Program-made: the position numbers and the translations under genes
Source of the DNA: an uncultured Eubacteriales bacterium
GTDB lineage: Bacteria; Bacillota; Clostridia; Lachnospirales; Lachnospiraceae
Assembly (NCBI GenBank): GCA_900321505.1
Contig: ONWK01000189.1
Location: 1 to 6,386, forward strand
Length of the DNA: 6,386 bases
Reading direction: 5' to 3'
Part shown: positions 1 to 5,352 of the stretch, piece after piece
How the letters are laid out: every line of letters begins with the position of its first letter
How positions within the stretch are numbered: the first letter of the stretch is position 1
Notes under the pieces: model-generated
The model's database searches: none
What the model was told of the DNA's origin: nothing
What the model saw: only the letters and a program-made list of their open reading frames with translations

Positions 1-65
1 AACCTCAGGGTGAAGCTTACGGAATAACTGCCGGGGAGATCGAAGCGATGCTGGCGCAGGAATAA
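1..65 (+). CDS. C-terminal tail of an unidentified protein (partial)
   Basis: An open frame enters from the left edge and ends at the TAA at 63-65. It gives about 20 residues (PQGEAYGITAGEIEAMLAQE), a soluble, acidic, probably helical tail. This is too short to assign a family, and I do not recognise it. The next gene starts 21 bp after the stop with its own ribosome binding site and no visible promoter or terminator between, so the two are probably co-transcribed. The reading as coding rests on the open frame, its sensible composition and the spacing to the next gene. Confidence 0.55.
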   Translation, partial: PQGEAYGITAGEIEAMLAQE

Positions 66-86
66 GAAACGGGAGGTTTTAGCAAA

Positions 87-662
87 ATGGAAGAAAAAAA
101 TTTCAAGAGATTCTTAAAGCGTGAAGCCAAAAGTCTGGCTATTCCGCTGATGATGATCGTTCTGGGTGCACTCTTTATAGCTATTAAGAGTGCGATACTT
201 TCAGCTCTGGTTACCATCGTGGGTGTGCTTCTGATAGTCGGAGGTGTAGCCCTGGGACTGTCGCTGTTAAGCGCCATGGAGCCACTTACCGTAATAGGAG
301 CGGCTATCCTTGTGCTGATGGGCATCATATGTGTAACCAATGCTTTCGGAGTTTCCGGTTTTATCCTTATGGTCATCGGTATCTGCATCTTTGTAAATGC
401 GCTTTTCAGGATCTTTATTGAAAGGAGCCTGAGAGGAAGCAGCGGTTTCAAAAACTATTTGATAAATGATATCATAACAGCCATTCTCGGGGTTGTGCTG
501 ATGATCATGCCCAAAACTGCGGCTGATGCGTTTTTTGTTGTAGTAGGTATCTTCATGGTGATATTGGGCATATCCAACATAATATCATCATATCTTTTCT
601 ACAAGAACGGAAGATATGTAAATGACGGTACGGATGTGGTATGGGAGGAGAAACCCAGGTAG
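87..662 (+). CDS. DUF308 / HdeD-like six-helix membrane protein
   Basis: This 191-residue protein is very hydrophobic. A short charged N-terminus (MEEKNFKRFLKREAK) is followed by about six membrane segments at residues 17-34, 36-58, 66-84, 87-107, 125-142 and 146-170, and then a short polar tail. Paired Gly-rich helices with repeated G-x-x-L/V-x-x-G spacing and a charged break after the fourth helix (RIFIERSLRGSSGFKN) match the DUF308 layout. The best-known member of that family is the enterobacterial acid-resistance protein HdeD. The biochemical role of Gram-positive members is not established, so only the family is assigned. The start is set by GGGAGG at 71-76, ten bases before the ATG. It lies 21 bp behind the preceding stop, so it is probably the last gene of an operon that enters from the left. 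It converges on the TPM-like gene. Confidence 0.8.
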   Translation: MEEKNFKRFLKREAKSLAIPLMMIVLGALFIAIKSAILSALVTIVGVLLIVGGVALGLSLLSAMEPLTVIGAAILVLMGIICVTNAFGVSGFILMVIGICIFVNALFRIFIERSLRGSSGFKNYLINDIITAILGVVLMIMPKTAADAFFVVVGIFMVILGISNIISSYLFYKNGRYVNDGTDVVWEEKPR

Positions 663-732
663 ATCGATATCCGGAGTCATGGAGTGCCTGCCGTGGGACA
701 GACTTGGCTGCCTGCTCATTGCTCGCGGCAAT

Positions 733-785
733 AAAGGGACGGTTCCCGAATGACAGATTATCTGCCATTCAGGAACCGTCCTTTA
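733..785. repeat. Long near-perfect palindrome, candidate bidirectional terminator or REP-like element
   Basis: Bases 734-757 pair with 761-784 around a 3-nt loop (TTA). This gives 24 positions, of which only three are not Watson-Crick: 736/782 (G-T), 747/771 (C-A) and 753/765 (A-C). On minus-strand RNA both C-A mismatches become G-U pairs, leaving 23 of 24 positions paired. It lies between two convergent genes, so it could end transcription from both sides. However, neither flank has a proper run of Ts (CTTTATC on the plus strand, CCCTTTATT on the minus). Its length, tiny loop and the GGGACGGTTCC core are unlike an ordinary terminator and more like a dispersed palindromic repeat. That second reading is inference. 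Confidence 0.7.
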
Positions 786-801
786 TCTTGTCCTTTATCT
801 T
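778..801. repeat. Perfect 12-bp tandem duplication
   Basis: GTCCTTTATCTT occurs twice head to tail, at 778-789 and 790-801, with no mismatch. The first copy forms the outer end of the right arm of the palindrome. The last base of the second copy is the first plus-strand base of the complement of the minus-strand gene's TGA stop. It could be a replication-slippage duplication or a scar of the palindrome's insertion. Confidence 0.85.
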
Positions 802-1955
802 CACTGAGTTGATTGATTTGGGTTGTTATTTTGATTGTTATTATCTCCGGGACCGTCATATTTCTGTCCCAGCTGGTTTATCTCCATATTGCCGAAGGTT
901 GAGAGCGGCTGTGAAAGGATATGTTCCAGACGCTCATCCTCTTCCTTCTGTTTCTCCTTTTTCTTCTTCCACCAGTGAATGATCAGCAGTAATAGTATAA
1001 TGACTGTGATCGCAATGATAAGAACTATTATTATGGTCTTGAAGTTGCTGCTGGCGAGCTTGGAGGTCTCTGCTTCCTTCATAAGCTGGGTACCTGCAGC
1101 GATGAGTGCATTTCCGAAGATCTTTGCAAGATCTCCGTTGTTTGAGGATGAATTCCAGGCATTGGTGATCCTGGACTGGATCACAGAGGGAACGGTTTTT
1201 TCATTTACCACCGAACCTGTTCCTATGCCTGCTGCAATATAGTAGGATTCTTCCTTACTGATGAATACGAACAGAAGATTACCGGGACAGTCTCCGAAGA
1301 GATCGTCATAAACCTTTTCCTCATAAGTTCCGAACTTGCCGGAATCGCCGTAGGTGTCAGTTACGTAAAGGAAGGGAAAGACGCCTGTTTTTTCATAGAA
1401 GCTTGAAAAACCGTCTTCCAGATATTTCTTATTCGTATTATCGATCCATTTTTCATCGCCGGTAGATTCATCCGCCCAGTAACCCTTGCTGGAATCAACG
1501 TCACCGGTATACTTTTCGCAGCCGTAGCCTGCTGTGCTTGTACCGCTTCCGTCATAGGAACCGTAGTTATCGGCAGGACGGTTGTTATATTTTGCAAAAA
1601 CACCTATAAAAGCAAGGATCAGAACAACAACGATCACTCCAAGAAAGATGCTTCCGCAACCGGTTCCGCAGCCTGTGCCGGGCAAAGGGGTGCCGCCGCC
1701 TCTGATGACCGTGGGAGTACGGCGGTAATAACTGCGTCCGTATCTCGGAGGTGGGGGAGGCATGCCTCCGCCTATATGAAAGCTGCTGCCGCTTCTGTAA
1801 TTGCTGCCGCTTCTGTAGCTGCTTCCGGAGCTTACACGTCTTGTTGAGCTGCTGCCCAGATGGCTGCCCCCAAAGGACCGGCTCCCGCCGAAGCTGCTGC
1901 CGCCGAAGGAGCGCCCGCCGCCGCTGCCGCCACCGCCGCCTAAAGATCTGGCCAT
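801..1955 (-). CDS. Membrane protein with Gly/Ser/Arg-rich N-terminal tail and TPM-like extracytoplasmic domain
   Basis: The 384-residue protein has four parts. Residues 1-100 are low-complexity Gly, Ser, Arg and Pro, with SFGGS repeats (about 16-31), YRSGS repeats (about 47-57) and a PPPPP run (66-70). One membrane helix follows at about 103-121. Residues 122-303 form a soluble domain with TPM-like traits: a helix YLEDGFSSFYEKTG, a strand VFPFLYVTD, then GNLLFVFISKEESYYIAAGIG. A second helix at about 307-327 leads to a basic KKKKEKQK stretch and an Asn/Gln-rich end. Charge distribution puts both ends in the cytoplasm and the TPM-like domain outside. Cys146 and Cys223 could form a disulfide there. 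TPM domains occur in diverse envelope proteins, and the one here is divergent, so no activity is claimed. AAGGAG lies seven bases before the ATG. Confidence 0.75.
   Translation of the reverse strand: MARSLGGGGGSGGGRSFGGSSFGGSRSFGGSHLGSSSTRRVSSGSSYRSGSNYRSGSSFHIGGGMPPPPPRYGRSYYRRTPTVIRGGGTPLPGTGCGTGCGSIFLGVIVVVLILAFIGVFAKYNNRPADNYGSYDGSGTSTAGYGCEKYTGDVDSSKGYWADESTGDEKWIDNTNKKYLEDGFSSFYEKTGVFPFLYVTDTYGDSGKFGTYEEKVYDDLFGDCPGNLLFVFISKEESYYIAAGIGTGSVVNEKTVPSVIQSRITNAWNSSSNNGDLAKIFGNALIAAGTQLMKEAETSKLASSNFKTIIIVLIIAITVIILLLLIIHWWKKKKEKQKEEDERLEHILSQPLSTFGNMEINQLGQKYDGPGDNNNQNNNPNQSTQ
1782..1835 (-). repeat. 18-bp tandem repeats coding YRSGS units
   Basis: Two units at 1782-1799 and 1800-1817 differ only in their first two bases, and a third degenerate unit follows at 1818-1835. 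On the coding strand each gives a six-residue unit of the type YRSGS plus S or N. They lie in the disordered N-terminal tail of the TPM-like protein, where unit number could change by slippage without loss of frame. Confidence 0.75.
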
Positions 1956-1961
1956 AATATT

Positions 1962-2080
1962 TCTCCTTTATACTGTTTTTTCAGTAACATGCGAGTAACT
2001 ATTCAGGAACAATTCAATTCGATCACGAACCTTCTGCTCCTCAATATCATTATATTCTACACGTTTTTTTTCGCCGGGTA
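1962..2080 (-). promoter_or_regulatory. Leader and possible promoter of the TPM-like gene
   Basis: On the minus strand a perfect TATAAT lies at 2054-2049, about 95 bases upstream of the ATG. An A-run sits just upstream of it (2071-2064). No convincing -35 hexamer is found at 16-18 bases, so this promoter is tentative. The leader ends in AAAGGAGA (1969-1962). A small inverted repeat, TACTG at 1971-1975 against CAGTA at 1982-1986, stands immediately upstream of this ribosome binding site. This gap of about 210 bp is shared with the divergent ispF promoter. I see no further gene in it. Confidence 0.35.
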
Positions 2081-2090
2081 AAGGAAAATG

Positions 2091-2119
2091 TTGTGGTTTT
2101 ACAAGATTTTTAGTATACT
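2091..2119 (+). promoter_or_regulatory. Sigma-A-type promoter of ispF
   Basis: TTGTGG (2091-2096) and TATACT (2114-2119) are separated by 17 bases. The -10 is close to consensus and the -35 keeps only the TTG. Transcription would start near 2126, giving a leader of about 40 bases before the ispF ATG. It is divergent from the TPM-like gene and probably drives ispF and the following membrane protein gene together. Confidence 0.6.
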
Positions 2120-2153
2120 GATTGGTGTTTGTCTGTAACGTTATTTTTTATCC

Positions 2154-2158
2154 GGAGG
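2154..2158 (+). promoter_or_regulatory. Ribosome binding site that fixes the ispF start
   Basis: GGAGG stands eight bases before the ATG at 2167. The frame stays open upstream to a TTG at 2122, but a start there would lie at the predicted transcription start and would add 15 residues ahead of the conserved MRIGMGYDVH opening. The ATG at 2167 is therefore the start. Confidence 0.85.
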
Positions 2159-2166
2159 ATATCAGG

Positions 2167-2739
2167 ATGCGTATCGGAATGGGATATGATGTACATAAAC
2201 TGGTTGAAGGACGAAAGCTGATCCTGGGCGGAGTGGAGATACCTTATGAAAAAGGACTGCTGGGACATTCTGATGCGGACTGCCTCACTCATGCCATAAT
2301 GGATTCTCTTCTGGGAGCGGCGGCTCTAGGCGATATCGGGAAATGGTTCCCAGATACGGATCCGAAATATGAGGGCGCGGACAGTATCGCACTGCTCAGG
2401 GAGGTTGAAGCGCTGATCTCAAAGGAAGGATATATCATCGGAAATGTTGACGCCACGATCATCGCTCAGGCACCGAAGATGGCGCCGCATATTCCGGAAA
2501 TGAGAAGGATCATAGCCGGGGCTCTGCAGATAACAGAGGATCGAATAAATATCAAGGCGACAACAGAGGAGGGGCTTGGCTTTACGGGAGAAAAACTGGG
2601 TATATCCTGTCAGTCCATCGCTCTTCTGGAGACTGTTGATAATTATATATACAGGGATGTTATGACGGGAGAAGTCGGCTCGCCTGAGGGTGGAACGCCG
2701 GGGATGTCCTGTAACGGCTGCCCTATGAGAAAAAGATAG
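2167..2739 (+). CDS. ispF: 2-C-methyl-D-erythritol 2,4-cyclodiphosphate synthase
   Basis: The enzyme turns 4-diphosphocytidyl-2-C-methylerythritol 2-phosphate into the cyclic diphosphate with release of CMP, a late step of the MEP route to isoprenoids. It is a cytoplasmic homotrimer. The family hallmarks are all present: the metal site Asp8, His10 and His42, the GHSDAD loop (33-38), GAAALGDIGKWFPDTDP (50-66), QAPKM (101-105), and the ATTEEGLGFTGEKLGI block (131-146) that contacts CMP and substrate. The core ends near residue 156, the usual family length. A further 34 residues follow, Gly- and Pro-rich, ending in SCNGCPMRKR with a CxxC motif. This tail is unusual (see findings). No ispD is visible beside it. 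The next gene follows after 55 bp with no promoter, so the two probably form one operon. Confidence 0.96.
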   Translation: MRIGMGYDVHKLVEGRKLILGGVEIPYEKGLLGHSDADCLTHAIMDSLLGAAALGDIGKWFPDTDPKYEGADSIALLREVEALISKEGYIIGNVDATIIAQAPKMAPHIPEMRRIIAGALQITEDRINIKATTEEGLGFTGEKLGISCQSIALLETVDNYIYRDVMTGEVGSPEGGTPGMSCNGCPMRKR

Positions 2740-2794
2740 TTGAAGATGACTGTTCCGGCTGTTCAGAGAAACCGGAGCGTAAAGGAGAGAATCA

Positions 2795-3298
2795 ATGGAA
2801 AAATATTCTGAACGTCTGGTAAAGGGAAGAGTGGGATCGGACGCCTTTCTTATCATGGGAGGCGGTATTGCGCTTGTTATAGCGGGTGTGGCACTGACGA
2901 TGTTTGTTACATCCTTCGGTCTTTTTCTTGTTGCTGCAGGTGTATTTATCATTGTACAGGCAACGCAGAGATTCCATATCGAGTTCGAGTACCTGATCCT
3001 GAACGGGGATGTGGATATAGCAAAGATCATTTCCAAGAAGAGCAGGAAGAATCTCAGATCAATCAGTGCCGGGGATATCCAGTATATGGCACCGCTTTCG
3101 AATGAATATGCGAAGAACGATCTGGAGATCAAAAAGCAGCTGAAGATATTTGATTATACAGAAAAGAAGCCGGAGGCAGATTCCTACTACGTTATCTTTG
3201 AAAACAAAAACGGTAAGGAATCAGCGTATATACTTGATCTGGATCAGAAGAGTCTGGATATCATGAAGGAAGCACTGAAGACAAAGTACAGAAAGTAA
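2795..3298 (+). CDS. Two-helix membrane protein with cytoplasmic domain, probably DUF6106-like
   Basis: The product has 167 residues. A short polar N-terminus (MEKYSERLVKGRVGSD) precedes two adjacent helices at about 17-38 and 41-57, the first with the GGG-rich stretch MGGGIALVIAGVAL. The remaining 110 residues are soluble and basic. The part EFEYLILNGDVDIAKI (63-78), followed by SKKSRKNLRSIS, resembles the strand-turn-strand of small bacterial membrane proteins with a PH-like domain. From memory the overall layout matches DUF6106, a family of unknown function in Lachnospiraceae, but this could not be checked. Positive charge after helix two suggests that both ends face the cytoplasm. AAAGGAGA at 2781-2788 sets the start. 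It lies 55 bp behind ispF and is probably co-transcribed with it, but no functional link to isoprenoid synthesis can be shown. Confidence 0.75.
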   Translation: MEKYSERLVKGRVGSDAFLIMGGGIALVIAGVALTMFVTSFGLFLVAAGVFIIVQATQRFHIEFEYLILNGDVDIAKIISKKSRKNLRSISAGDIQYMAPLSNEYAKNDLEIKKQLKIFDYTEKKPEADSYYVIFENKNGKESAYILDLDQKSLDIMKEALKTKYRK

Positions 3299-3300
3299 AA

Positions 3301-3366
3301 CGGCCTGAGCACAAAAAAAGGCGCGCATAAAAAGCACGCCCTTTGATATGAGGCCGGCAGGCCTGC
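3301..3366. repeat. Nested inverted repeats around the terminator
   Basis: CGGCCT (3301-3306) and AGGCCG (3351-3356) form a perfect 6-bp outer stem around the terminator hairpin. Next to it lies the perfect 10-bp palindrome GCAGGCCTGC (3357-3366). These could close an outer stem around the terminator or form alternative folds. No function is implied beyond that. Confidence 0.55.
3313..3340 (-). terminator. Intrinsic terminator of the 77-residue gene, probably bidirectional
   Basis: On the minus strand the stem GGCGTGC (3340-3334), loop TTTTTAT and arm GCGCGCC (3326-3320) run straight into seven Ts (3319-3313). One pair is a T-G wobble on this strand and becomes a C-A mismatch on the plus strand. 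It is therefore built first for the minus-strand gene that ends at 3372. On the plus side it is followed only by CTTTGAT, a weaker stop for the ispF operon. Confidence 0.85.
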
Positions 3367-3371
3367 ACTGA

Positions 3372-3605
3372 TCAGGGATCAAGAGGGATCATCTTAAGAC
3401 CCTTGTACATCTTCGTATACATGCTCTTCTCATCCTTATAGAGCATGGTACCGCGGGCACCATCACGAATGATGTAGGCATATTTGTTCTTCTGCACATT
3501 CATGTATAATACTTCCTGCACATTAAGCTCCTGTGCTTTAACCTTTGCAGTATATACATTAAGCGGTTCCATCTTGTATTTCTTAACGGCCTGTTCAACT
3601 GTCAT
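3372..3605 (-). CDS. Small basic protein of unknown function, monocistronic
   Basis: The product has 77 residues, and I do not recognise it. It is rich in Lys (12), Tyr (8) and Met (7), and has no Cys, Trp, His or Phe. There is no signal peptide or membrane segment. An N-terminal helix is likely (TVEQAVKKYK), followed by alternating segments such as EVLYMNVQKNKYAYIIRDG that look like beta strands. This would suit a small cytoplasmic, possibly nucleic-acid-binding fold, which is speculation. Start: ATG at 3605-3603, with a G-rich ribosome binding site (AGGGGGTG, 3621-3614) about ten bases upstream. It has a near-consensus promoter and a strong terminator of its own, so it is a real and probably well-expressed gene. 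It is convergent with the ispF operon and divergent from queH. Confidence 0.75.
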   Translation of the reverse strand: MTVEQAVKKYKMEPLNVYTAKVKAQELNVQEVLYMNVQKNKYAYIIRDGARGTMLYKDEKSMYTKMYKGLKMIPLDP

Positions 3606-3654
3606 GGCTGAAACACCCCCTCATCCTATTTGTTGCTCTTGCCTTATAGATACA

Positions 3655-3683
3655 AGTATATTGTAAATTATAGACAAAGTCAA
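3655..3683 (-). promoter_or_regulatory. Near-consensus sigma-A promoter of the 77-residue gene
   Basis: On the minus strand TTGACT (3683-3678) and TATACT (3660-3655) are separated by exactly 17 bases, with five of six consensus matches in each hexamer. Transcription should start near 3648 with a leader of about 43 bases. It is the best promoter in the window. An inverted repeat TACAA-N5-TTGTA (3651-3665) overlaps the -10, and A/T-rich DNA lies upstream of the -35. Confidence 0.85.
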
Positions 3684-3690
3684 CTGTAAA
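3661..3690 (+). promoter_or_regulatory. Possible weak promoter for queH-hslO
   Basis: TTGTAA (3661-3666) and TGTAAA (3685-3690), spaced 18 bases, each match four of six consensus positions. They overlap the stronger divergent promoter on the other strand, so the two could compete. The leader to queH would be about 65 bases. No better plus-strand pair was seen in the gap 3606-3759, but this call is tentative. Confidence 0.3.
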
Positions 3691-3759
3691 AATTTACTGA
3701 ACTTCATCATTTTAACAGAAAACAGGTTGGGATAACGATAAAAAGGTGATGATTCTGAC

Positions 3760-4470
3760 ATGGGAAGAAAAATGCAGGAAAAAAGTAAAAGCTATTATCA
3801 GAGATTTGAAGAGCAGACTGCAGGAAACAGAGGGGCGAAGCTGCTTCTGCATGCATGCTGCTGTCCGTGCAGCTCACATTGCCTTGAGCTTCTGAACGGG
3901 ATCTTCGATATTACCGTTTTTTTCTATAATCCGAATATTGACACTGCCGAAGAAGAGAAAAAGAGGTTTGATGAACTGGTCAGGTTCACAAAGGAAGCCG
4001 CCTTTGCAAATAAGGTAAAGCTGGTGGAGGCACCCTATGATCCGGAGGAGTTTGAGGCTATAGTTAAGGGACGGGAGGCAGAACCGGAGCGTGGAAGCCG
4101 CTGCTATGACTGCTACAGACTCAGGCTTGAAAAGACTGCCGTGTACGCTGCGGAAAACGGCTTTGACTGCTTTTCCACCACGCTCTCCATAAGTCCCTAC
4201 AAGAATGCGGACTGGCTGAATGAGATAGGGGCGGAGCTGGCAGATAGGATGGAAGAAAAGTACGGCAGCAGTGCACCCTGGTTTCTGTTCAGTGACTTTA
4301 AAAAGAAAAACGGATATAAAAGATCCATAGAACTGTCGCAGGAATACGGATTGTACCGTCAGGATTACTGCGGCTGCAGATACTCCAGAGCGGAGCGTGA
4401 CAGAAAGAAAATGGCATGCAGTACTGACGGAAAAATACCGGAACCGGAAAATACGGAGGAAAAAAGTTGA
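3760..4470 (+). CDS. queH: Epoxyqueuosine reductase QueH
   Basis: QueH performs the last step of queuosine synthesis, reducing epoxyqueuosine to queuosine at the wobble base of tRNAs for Asn, Asp, His and Tyr. It is the non-cobalamin counterpart of QueG. The 236-residue protein shows the family's cysteine set: LLLHACCCPCSSH (28-40) with the adjacent Cys33 and Cys34 plus Cys37, CYDC (115-118), and YCGC (203-206). In the family such cysteines bind an Fe-S cluster and a further iron. FFYNPNI (54-60) and TTLSISPYKN (140-149) are also typical. The first 25 residues and the last 25 (polar, Glu/Lys-rich) are outside the conserved core. The ATG at 3760 follows AAGGTGAT (3743-3750). An ATG four codons further in is possible. 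The stop overlaps the hslO start. Confidence 0.93.
   Translation: MGRKMQEKSKSYYQRFEEQTAGNRGAKLLLHACCCPCSSHCLELLNGIFDITVFFYNPNIDTAEEEKKRFDELVRFTKEAAFANKVKLVEAPYDPEEFEAIVKGREAEPERGSRCYDCYRLRLEKTAVYAAENGFDCFSTTLSISPYKNADWLNEIGAELADRMEEKYGSSAPWFLFSDFKKKNGYKRSIELSQEYGLYRQDYCGCRYSRAERDRKKMACSTDGKIPEPENTEEKS
4455..4459 (+). promoter_or_regulatory. Ribosome binding site that selects a TTG start for hslO
   Basis: GGAGG lies seven bases before TTG at 4467-4469 and sixteen before the in-frame ATG at 4476-4478. Spacing favours TTG. The TTG shares bases with the queH TGA stop (TTGA, 4467-4470), so a ribosome ending queH could restart directly. Confidence 0.75.
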
Positions 4471-5348
4471 ATAACATGCAGGATGAGGTGATACGTGGAA
4501 TGGCAGCGGGAAATGAAGTCAGATTTTTCGCCGCATATACACGGGGAGTTGCCGAAGAAGCAAGAAAAAGGCATGAGCTGAGCCCGGTCGCTGCAGCGGC
4601 ACTTGGGCGTACGCTCACCGCGGGCACGATGATGGGTGCCATGTGTAAAAATGATACTGACGTGCTTACGCTGCAGATAAAGGGAGACGGTCCCATCGGA
4701 GGGATCACGGTCACGGCTAAGGCGGATGCATCGGTTAAAGGACTGGTACAGAATCCCGATGTGATACTTCCCGCCCGTGCGGACGGCCATCTGGATGTGG
4801 GATCGGCCGTCGGAAGGGGAATGCTGAGGGTCATAAGGGATGCAGGACTTAAGGATCCCTATGTGGGGCAGACTGAGCTTGTGACGGGAGAGATCGCAGA
4901 GGATCTGACGTATTATTTTGCATCCAGTGAACAGATCCCGACCTCGGTGGGCCTGGGAGTTCTGATGCATCCGGACAATTATGTAAAACATGCCGGAGGT
5001 TTTATCATACAGCTGATGCCCTTTGCGTCCGATATGACGGTAAGATGGCTGGAGGAGGTCCTCGAGGGAGTCCACAGCGTCACGGAATACTTTGATGACG
5101 GCTATACCCTGGACGAGTTTGTTTATGCCCTGCTGGGGCGGGATGCAGCCATAGAAAAAAGGATGCCGGCCGCATTTCACTGTGACTGCAGCCGCAGCCG
5201 CGTGGAAAAGGTACTGATATCCATAGGCCGTAATGACCTTGAGGATATGATCAGGGAAGGAAAACCGGTGAATCTGCACTGCGACTTCTGCAATACGGAT
5301 TATACTTTCACCGTTGATGAACTTAAATGTATTGTGGCGAAGCTTTAA
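4467..5348 (+). CDS. hslO: Redox-regulated chaperone Hsp33
   Basis: Hsp33 is a cytoplasmic holdase that is inactive when reduced and zinc-bound, and binds unfolding proteins when oxidant releases the zinc. The 293 residues match the family's usual length. The N-terminal chaperone fold shows ARKRHELSPVAAAALGRTL (32-50), KGDGPIGGI (72-80) and VGQTELVTGEIAEDLTYYF (133-151), followed by SSEQIPTSVGLGV (153-165). The C-terminal zinc switch is complete: Cys239 and Cys241 (CDC) with Cys272 and Cys275 (CDFC), 30 residues apart. Translation most likely starts at TTG, overlapping queH by four bases, which implies coupled expression. A start at the ATG three codons later cannot be excluded. Pairing with an Fe-S tRNA-modifying enzyme hints at a shared link to thiol or oxidant balance, but this is inference. 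Confidence 0.96.
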   Translation: MNNMQDEVIRGMAAGNEVRFFAAYTRGVAEEARKRHELSPVAAAALGRTLTAGTMMGAMCKNDTDVLTLQIKGDGPIGGITVTAKADASVKGLVQNPDVILPARADGHLDVGSAVGRGMLRVIRDAGLKDPYVGQTELVTGEIAEDLTYYFASSEQIPTSVGLGVLMHPDNYVKHAGGFIIQLMPFASDMTVRWLEEVLEGVHSVTEYFDDGYTLDEFVYALLGRDAAIEKRMPAAFHCDCSRSRVEKVLISIGRNDLEDMIREGKPVNLHCDFCNTDYTFTVDELKCIVAKL

Positions 5349-5352
5349 AGAT

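Noticed and set aside
641..982. Plus-strand frame from the end of the DUF308 gene across the palindrome
   Set aside because: It crosses the non-coding palindrome and the 3' end of the minus-strand TPM-like gene and has no coding character of its own.
2122..2166. Upstream TTG start for ispF adding 15 residues
   Set aside because: The TTG sits at the predicted transcription start, so no ribosome binding site could precede it, and the added residues are not part of the family. GGAGG lies correctly before the ATG at 2167.
2746..2811. 21-codon frame between ispF and the next gene (MTVPAVQRN...)
   Set aside because: There is no ribosome binding site before its ATG, and it overlaps the ribosome binding site and start of the following gene.
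2419..3132. A 237-codon minus-strand frame across ispF and the next gene
   Set aside because: It covers parts of two genes on the other strand plus the gap between them, which is typical of a chance frame.
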